DNA from: Saccharothrix luteola | Lineage (GTDB): Bacteria; Actinomycetota; Actinomycetes; Mycobacteriales; Pseudonocardiaceae | Direction: 5' to 3' | Assembly: GCF_020859565.1 (NCBI RefSeq) | Contig: NZ_JAJHUO010000002.1 | Location: 62,001-126,000, forward strand | Length of the DNA: 64,000 bases | In this document: piece by piece, positions 60,301-64,000 of the stretch | Position numbering within the stretch: the stretch's first letter is position 1 | Layout of the letters: each line of letters begins with the position of its first letter | Notes under the pieces: model-generated | The model's input: only the letters and a program-made list of their open reading frames with translations | Told to the model about the DNA's origin: nothing | The model's database searches: none | Translations under genes and position numbers: made by a program

Positions 60301-62752
60301 GACGTTGGACACGTCGTACTACTGGGTCAGTGAGCTGAAGGTCGCGCTGGTCGCCCCGGACGGCACGTCGTACACGGTGCACGATCGGGGTGCGACGTTG
60401 GCGCGGACGTTCACCGTGGACGCCTCGGCGGAGGTGGCCAACGGTGTGTGGAAGTTGTCGGTGCAGCGCAACAGTTCCAGTGGGACCGTGGACATCACCG
60501 GGTGGAGCCTGTGGTCCTCGGTCAACCAGCAGGCCACCGCGCCGGGGCCGAGGACGAAGTTCGCCAACGGCGACGACAAGGCCGTTGTCGACGATGGCTG
60601 GTCGTCGACCAGCGGTTACACCGAGGTGTCCGGCATCGTCGGCGCCGCCGCGAACGACGTGCGGGTGGCCGTGGACGTCAAGCACCCCAACCGCGGCGAC
60701 CTGAAGCTCCAACTGCGCTCACCCGGATCGGCGGCGACCTACCTGCTGGAGGACGTGCCCGACCAGGACACCGGCGACGACGTGTTCGCCACCTACACCG
60801 TGCCGGGCGTCGCGCAGATCGCCAACGGCTCGTGGGAACTCATCGTCACCGACACCAGAACCGGCAACACCGGGACCATCGACGGCTGGAGCCTCCAGGT
60901 GCTGCCCAGCCCTCAGGTCGTGCTGCCCGCGGACTGGCGCGTCGAGAACGGCACGGACACCCCGATCGCCGACTACGCCACCGTCGAGTCGCCGATCACC
61001 GTGACCGGGCTGACCGGGATGGCGCCGAAGGACTGGCGGGTCGCCGTGGCGCTGAGCCACACCTACCGCGGCGACCTGGCGCTGCACCTCGTCGCGCCGG
61101 ACGGCACGGCCTACCCGCTGGAGGACTTCACCGGCACGGGCGACGCGGAAGCGCTCGTCAAGATCTACACGGTCAACGCCTCCGGCGAAGCCGCCAACGG
61201 CACGTGGAAGCTGCGGGTCCGGGACGGTGTGTGGGGCGACACCGGCCACGTCGACTCCTGGAGCCTGGCCGCCGCGCCCACCGGCACACCCGTCCCGGCC
61301 GTGGCGTGGCCCAAGGTGTCCGGCGCCCCGTTCAAGGTCGACGGCACCACCACGGGCGCGACCGCCACCGGGTCGGTCCGGGTGGCGGGAATACCGGGCA
61401 ACGCCCCGTCCGACCTGCGGTTGACGTTGGACACGTCGTACTACTGGGTGAGTGAGCTGAAGGTCGCGTTGGTCGCTCCGGACGGCACGTCGTATGCGGT
61501 GCACGATCGGGGTTCGAGTTTGGCGCGGTCGTTCACGGTGGACGCCTCGGCGGAGGTGGCCAACGGTGTGTGGAAGTTGTCGGTGCAGCGCAACAGCTCC
61601 AGCGGGACGGTGGACATCACCGGGTGGAGCCTGTGGTCGCCGGTGAACCAGGTGCCGACCGCGCCGGGCCCGCAGACGAAGTTCGCCAACGGCGCCGACG
61701 TGGCGTTGCAGGACGACGGCTGGACCGCGACGGAGAGCTACGTCCAGGTCGCCGGCGTCCCCGGCACCGCGCCGGCGAACCTGCGCGTCTCGGTCGACGT
61801 CAAGCACCCCAACCGCGGCGACCTCGTGCTGCACCTCGTCGCCCCGGACGGCACCGCCTACCTGCTCGAGGACTTCGTCAACGCCGACACCGGCGACAAC
61901 GTGTTCAAGAACTACGTGGTCAACGGCTCGGCCGAGGCCGCCAACGGCTCCTGGCGGCTGCGCGTGCTCGACGGCGTGCCCGGCAACGCGGGCACGATCG
62001 ACGGCTGGAGCCTGCACCTGGCCGGCCTGCGGGCCGTGGCGCCGGGCACGCGGTTCGAGAACACCGCCGACGTGCCGGTGCCGGACAACGGCACGGCGGA
62101 GTCGACGGTGTCGATCGCGGGCATCACCGGCTCGGTGCCGTCGGGGCTGCGGGTGGGGGTGGTGGTCCGGCACGCCCAGCAGGGCGACCTGAAGCTGGAC
62201 TTGGTGGCGCCCGACGGCACGGTGTACCCGCTCGAAGACCTCACCGGCGCGGGCGACGCCGACGACGTGGTCGAGGACTACGGCGTCAACGCCTCGGCCG
62301 AACCGGCCAACGGCACGTGGCGGCTGCGCGTGGCCGACACCGCGCTGGGCGACGTCGGGGTGATCGACTCGTGGAGCCTCACGTTCCCCGCGCCGACCAA
62401 GTACCACAACCCCGGCGACGTCGCGATCGCCGACAACGGCTCACCGGCCACGAGCGTGATCGCCGTCGAGGGCCGGACCGGCAACGCCCCCACGACCCTG
62501 CGCGTCGTGGTGAACGTCAAGCACCCCAACCGGGGCGACCTCACCCTGGACCTGGTCGCGCCGGACGGCACCGCCTACCCGTTGGAGGACGTGCCCGACG
62601 GCGACACCGGCGACGACGTGCGGCAGACGTACTGGGTGGACGCCTCGGCCGAGCCCGCCGACGGCGCGTGGGCGTTGCGGGTTCGGGACGTGGTGACCGG
62701 CCACAGCGGCGGCCTGATCGACGCCTGGAGCCTCCAGTTCGGTGCGGAGTGA
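54359..62752 (+). CDS. Giant exported LamG / P-domain repeat protein
   Basis: At least 2797 aa. The frame is open from within the homopolymer tract; GTG 54359 is only the first convenient start. In-frame residues RPRARAVVAVAVLLLTC before and around it look like a signal peptide whose true start, perhaps ATG 54171 in another frame, is separated by the tract. Order: linker; DNRLRE-type domain (about 248-435, RWRSYFEMDSAWLAGKRVKT); Ig/FN3-like segments (about 440-667); three LamG jellyroll domains (about 674-1317, each with FTASAWVKLDD- and WTHLAGVYDHAAGT-type motifs); then about twelve proprotein-convertase P-domains (1321-2797) marked by DLxLxLxAPDGTxYxLED and NGxWKLRVxDxxxGDTGxIDSW. No catalytic domain is seen. 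It follows RHS gene 2 and may be an adhesin or scaffold displayed with the RHS proteins. Confidence 0.85.
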   Translation: MAVLLLTCVTGAVRPEAPRAEAAAPVSAEESASAKARATGEPVEVDALGTENVEVVANPEGDFTATAYDQPVRAHTATGWAPVDTTLVTRPDGTVGPKVAAVPVAFSGGGSAPLARTGAGEEVTGLDWAAPLPPPVLDGPTATYRDLLPGVDLALTATSTGFSESVVVRDPAAVRDPRLRELRFGLHGDGAPAATAVAAEEITPEPAAAGEQAWKSAGDTTAPARWDVTDDAVTLRLDEAQLSDPTTTYPLSVNGPDWGRNRHWVLLSHNPTTGAKAAYWDSSHLPRVGRARGDDTRWRSYFEMDSAWLAGKRVKTATFRIFEWWAESCQPQPVELWHIGAISPTTTWGDATPFHRKAAEVASAHGYDAGCEHQQIGFDIKDLMAEAAENRWPTTTLALKAREDATSYAAKEFLNRPVPELGLGSESNPLLSIAATYNTVPEAATDVTVANQPCTGADPVVVNTPTPEFAATVADADAGAGQQIRAVYRWWEGTGATPSDAASVAGSYSGPGRSKAVVPPEKALRHGTTYTLAAVADDKVDSSAGQALCRFTVDTARPGAPPAVSSAQFPPKPAPGPPVFTAGQLTFDAGGDPDVVSFEYGIGYISAVENRKVDADAPGGRATVAFTPDIPATSSFSSYVVSVKSVDRAGNRSAKSTTYQFMVGIATTAGTPYGNWKADSVSGGKLVDTKELAGQPRFDATISGAVTSTKDRANKLAGAVRLDGTAAHAVTSAPVAPRTPEGTFGSFTAAAWVKLDRPSEWAAVISQDGDLQSGFALKYNSYPRSWQFEMDGSDTAERAPVSATSIASPQLGVWTHLAGVYDHAAGTVSLYVNGQLAARTGFRSTWYASGPTALGRARYGGQAEDFWPGDLDELQLLPWAASEFEVRQRMAGPALGSTAKWALDEGAGPTATDRDSGHVLALQGGTSWAPDRTGKSSLRFDGRDGHAHAGGPVAARSPEGAFDSFTASAWVKLDDPTDWAWAVSQDGVRDSGFVLGYSHYPRGWGFGMSAVDADGSGGDGYVIAPAAPQLGVWTHLTGVYDHAAGTLTLYVNGRQAASKPHRSTWYAGGALQVGRAKNDGWHTDFWPGQVDDVRIVPGALAAGEVRALAQAPERIDQGGKWALDDSTADATGHGHTLALWPGASWASGRKEGSGGLRFDGTSGHAYTAGPVIGTDASFTASAWVKLDALDRHQTVISQDGANGSGFRLHYDKDARAWAFTVAGDTATGGTVPDGAVLATTTPRLGEWTHVAGVHNAVDDQLQIFVNGRLQRTAPHVGGVRSDRGLVVGRAQGAAGSIDHLSGTVDDVEVSAAAAKPTQVFGLSGLGVPVAYNNSPKPVADLATAESVVTVIGLTPDMASTLEVSVKLKHTYLGDLVLRLISPDGTEYLLEDLTGTGDVDDFDKRYPFNASGEMVNGDWKLRVEDKVLGDTGSITSWGLSAPVSDAPAHSAPWRRINGAGFTVGGNTTTERSVTVSDIPGKAPTNLNVTIDKTYSSAADTKLSLISPDGKEHVLHDPAAPAPPASANPCGPAVDPYGLKSHYVVNVMSAPANGVWKLRFKHTSATGAPTVTAWQLWSPINFVASTAAPNTKFANATDTPIENWQTTSSAYACGLPGTAANDVRVAVDVRHPDRGDLELELVAPDGAATYLLEDFADDDTGDNVLKTYTVAGSAQLPIGHWTLRITDNRNDWVAHLNEWSVQVLPSAQSTLPAGWKAENTADVPITDDGWTESPVTVTGLTGMAPAVWRVDVAIRHTHRGDLALYLEAPDGTGYLLEDLTTTEDADDHAKTYHANAHGEIANGVWKLRVRDAVWGDTGFIDSWSLSSPSFGGANTDVRVPVADLQTAESPLTVTGVTGAVPNGVHVRAGITHAKPEQLVVTLVAPDGTTTFPLHDRKPVLPKAFRLDASAVAFAGTWKLRVQDAVTGEAGSIDSWGLVLAPAVAWPDQRGSAFKVDGTATGATATGSKRVTGIPGNAPLDLRLTLDTSYYWVSELKVALVAPDGTSYTVHDRGATLARTFTVDASAEVANGVWKLSVQRNSSSGTVDITGWSLWSSVNQQATAPGPRTKFANGDDKAVVDDGWSSTSGYTEVSGIVGAAANDVRVAVDVKHPNRGDLKLQLRSPGSAATYLLEDVPDQDTGDDVFATYTVPGVAQIANGSWELIVTDTRTGNTGTIDGWSLQVLPSPQVVLPADWRVENGTDTPIADYATVESPITVTGLTGMAPKDWRVAVALSHTYRGDLALHLVAPDGTAYPLEDFTGTGDAEALVKIYTVNASGEAANGTWKLRVRDGVWGDTGHVDSWSLAAAPTGTPVPAVAWPKVSGAPFKVDGTTTGATATGSVRVAGIPGNAPSDLRLTLDTSYYWVSELKVALVAPDGTSYAVHDRGSSLARSFTVDASAEVANGVWKLSVQRNSSSGTVDITGWSLWSPVNQVPTAPGPQTKFANGADVALQDDGWTATESYVQVAGVPGTAPANLRVSVDVKHPNRGDLVLHLVAPDGTAYLLEDFVNADTGDNVFKNYVVNGSAEAANGSWRLRVLDGVPGNAGTIDGWSLHLAGLRAVAPGTRFENTADVPVPDNGTAESTVSIAGITGSVPSGLRVGVVVRHAQQGDLKLDLVAPDGTVYPLEDLTGAGDADDVVEDYGVNASAEPANGTWRLRVADTALGDVGVIDSWSLTFPAPTKYHNPGDVAIADNGSPATSVIAVEGRTGNAPTTLRVVVNVKHPNRGDLTLDLVAPDGTAYPLEDVPDGDTGDDVRQTYWVDASAEPADGAWALRVRDVVTGHSGGLIDAWSLQFGAE
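60195..60560 (+). repeat. P-domain DNA repeat, copy 1
   Basis: Nearly identical to 61317-61682, offset 1,122 bp (374 codons, three P-domains). A 59-nt run at 60416-60474 is identical to 61538-61596. Synonymous sites are shared too, including rare TTG and TCG choices, which indicates recent duplication or gene conversion. Confidence 0.85.
61317..61682 (+). repeat. P-domain DNA repeat, copy 2
   Basis: Partner of 60195-60560 within the same gene; encodes the FKVDGTTTGATATGS to WSPVNQ P-domain. See copy 1 for the identical run. Confidence 0.85.
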
Positions 62753-62858
62753 TCCGCTAGCTGTTCCGTCCGGCGCGCTGAACCCCATGGTGCAATGTCA
62801 CTGCCGCGAAGAGAGGTGAACCCGAGCCCGAAACCTGTGACCCTTCCCAACTCCGCGC

Positions 62859-62873
62859 ACCATGTGACATGGT
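62859..62873. promoter_or_regulatory. Perfect 15-bp palindrome upstream of the FAD oxidoreductase
   Basis: ACCATGTGACATGGT: 6-bp arms around TGA, ending 6 bp before the GTG at 62880. Size, symmetry and position suit a GntR- or TetR-type operator covering the ribosome site or transcription start; no regulator gene is in view. Confidence 0.55.
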
Positions 62874-62879
62874 ACTGGC

Positions 62880-64000
62880 GTGTCCACTCCTCTTCGGGCA
62901 GTCGTGGTGGGTGCGGGCATCATCGGCGCGGCGATCGCCCGGGCACTGGCCCGCGAGGACTGCGCGGTCACCGTCGTCGACCGCGGTGCCGGCGCGGGCG
63001 GCACGTCCGCCAGTGGCGAGGGGAACCTCCTCGTCTCCGACAAGGAACCCGGTCCCGAGCTCCGGCTCGCGCAGCGCTCGCTCACGTCCTGGCTGGGCGT
63101 CGAGGACGAGTTGCGCGACGAGCTGCCACCCGGCTTCCCCGGCCTGGAGCTGGAGCGCAAGGGCGGCCTCGTCGTCGCCACCACCGAGGCGGGCGCGGTG
63201 GCGCTCCGGGATTTCGCCGACGCCCAGCGCGCCGCCGGGGTCCGGGCCGAGGAGCTCGGCGACGACCGCGTCCGCGACCTCGAACCCGACCTCACCCCGA
63301 ACCGCACCGCCGCGGTGCTCTACCCCGAGGACATGCAGGTGCAGCCCGTCGTCGCCACCGAAGCGCTGCTCGCCGCCGCCCGCCGCCAAGGCGCCCGGGT
63401 GCTCCAGGGCATCGAGGTCACCGGGCCGGTGCTCGACCGGGGCAGGCTCGTCGGGGTCGACACCGCGGACGGCGTGCTGACCGCCGACGCGGTCGTGCTC
63501 GCCGCCGGTCCCTGGTCCGGCGCGGTCGCCGAGCGGCTCGGGGTCGTGCTGCCGGTCGCGCCCCGACGTGGCACGGTGCTGGTCACCTCTCGGATGCCCC
63601 AACGCGTGTGGCACAAGGTCTACGACGCCGACTACGTGGGCGCGGTCGGCTCCGGCGCGGCCGACCTCCAGGTCTCCGGCGTGGTCGAGTCGACCGCGGC
63701 GGGCACCGTCCTCATCGGCTCCTCCCGCGAGCGGCGCGGGTTCGACGAGCGGATCGAGTCCCGGGTGCTCTCCGCGCTCGCCGCCAAGGCGCTGCTGCTG
63801 TTCCCGTTCCTGGCCGACGTCCAGGTCATGCGCGCCTACGGCGGCTTCCGCCCGTTCGTGCCCGACCACCTGCCCGTGATCGGCCCCGACCACCGGCTGC
63901 CCGGCCTGTGGCACGCCACCGGCCACGAGGGTGCGGGCATCGGCCTGAGCCTGGCCACCGCCGAGCTCCTCCGCGACCAGGTCCTGCGCGGCGGGCACGG
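62880..64000 (+). CDS. FAD-dependent amine/amino-acid oxidase (DAO family), 3' end beyond window
   Basis: A partial protein of at least 373 aa starting at GTG 62880 (VSTPLRAVVVGAGIIGAAIA). The Rossmann loop VVGAGIIG and the acidic end of strand 2 (VVDRG) bind FAD. GTSASGEGNLLVSDKEPGPE, LTADAVVLAAGPWSGAVAER and the C-terminal HLPVIGPDHRLPGLWHATGH then EGAGIGLSLATAELL are typical of the D-amino-acid oxidase/sarcosine oxidase/HcnC-like family. The likely reaction is oxidation of a secondary amine or amino acid with reduction of oxygen or a quinone; the substrate is unknown. An ATG at 62869 is out of frame. Only the last residues are probably missing. Confidence 0.88.
   Translation, partial: MSTPLRAVVVGAGIIGAAIARALAREDCAVTVVDRGAGAGGTSASGEGNLLVSDKEPGPELRLAQRSLTSWLGVEDELRDELPPGFPGLELERKGGLVVATTEAGAVALRDFADAQRAAGVRAEELGDDRVRDLEPDLTPNRTAAVLYPEDMQVQPVVATEALLAAARRQGARVLQGIEVTGPVLDRGRLVGVDTADGVLTADAVVLAAGPWSGAVAERLGVVLPVAPRRGTVLVTSRMPQRVWHKVYDADYVGAVGSGAADLQVSGVVESTAAGTVLIGSSRERRGFDERIESRVLSALAAKALLLFPFLADVQVMRAYGGFRPFVPDHLPVIGPDHRLPGLWHATGHEGAGIGLSLATAELLRDQVLRGGH

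Noticed and set aside
53816..60712. 2298-aa minus-strand open frame opposite RHS gene 2 and the P-domain gene
   Set aside because: Low-complexity Arg/Gly/Val translation with no signal peptide or domain; it is antisense to clear P-domain and LamG sequence.
41000..62000. Repetitive DNA considered as CRISPR or tandem satellite
   Set aside because: The repeats are coding RHS/YD, LamG and P-domain units, with no short identical repeats separated by spacers.

Overview
The window is very GC-rich, uses GTG starts freely and carries many large secreted proteins, Tat and Sec signal peptides, SARP/BTAD regulation and actinobacterial-style insertion sequences. This points to a filamentous actinomycete, probably of the Saccharothrix/Actinosynnema/Lentzea type; the genus is an inference from protein style only. 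I see no rRNA, no intact tRNA and no CRISPR array.

1-5.0 kb is a shikimate/quinate catabolic locus: an MHS-type transporter (cut by the window edge), a TetR regulator, a two-domain 3-dehydroshikimate dehydratase (quiC) and a shikimate/quinate dehydrogenase. The same 18-bp operator lies in front of all three transcription units, so this looks like one small regulon. 5.0-11.0 kb is an insertion-sequence graveyard. It holds remnants of two IS5-type elements and one IS110 element. Between them sits a minus-strand operon damaged at both ends: an unrecognised ~530-aa protein, an AsnO/VioC-like Fe(II)/2-oxoglutarate oxygenase and a broken propeller-like gene. A decayed haloperoxidase/PAP2-like pseudogene follows. 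11.2-16.0 kb carries a small membrane protein and a complete carbohydrate ABC transporter with coupled, overlapping genes. 16.1-24.4 kb holds hypothetical proteins, a SnoaL-like protein, a HEAT-repeat/NACHT-membrane-NTPase pair, a barrel-like protein and a LinA-like nucleotidyltransferase.

24.4-32.1 kb is a four-gene minus-strand operon of exported proteins: a two-domain laccase, a 1326-aa ThuA/sugar-dehydrogenase/PKD/DUF1080 protein, a cupredoxin plus Ig-like protein and a bactofilin-like protein. Two of them share an unnamed ~73-aa module. A GNAT, a phosphotransferase and a 1.03-kb IS630-derived element follow. That element is bounded by 47-bp inverted repeats and carries a small secreted-protein gene. 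35.3-40.7 kb has a secreted triple-repeat protein, a large MalT-like ATPase with a C-terminal SARP/BTAD output, and a secreted V8-like serine protease.

40.8-62.8 kb encodes three giant exported proteins. The first is an RHS polymorphic toxin with a histone-H1-like linker, a Hint domain and a C-terminal toxin, followed by a putative immunity gene. The second is a paralogous RHS protein without Hint or an evident toxin. The third is a 2.8-kaa LamG/P-domain protein with about 12 P-domains. Both RHS genes are preceded by the same kind of 10-bp-period direct repeats, which are candidate sites for the BTAD regulator nearby. An extreme G/C homopolymer tract sits where the third giant should have its signal peptide. 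The window ends inside an FAD-dependent amine/amino-acid oxidase.
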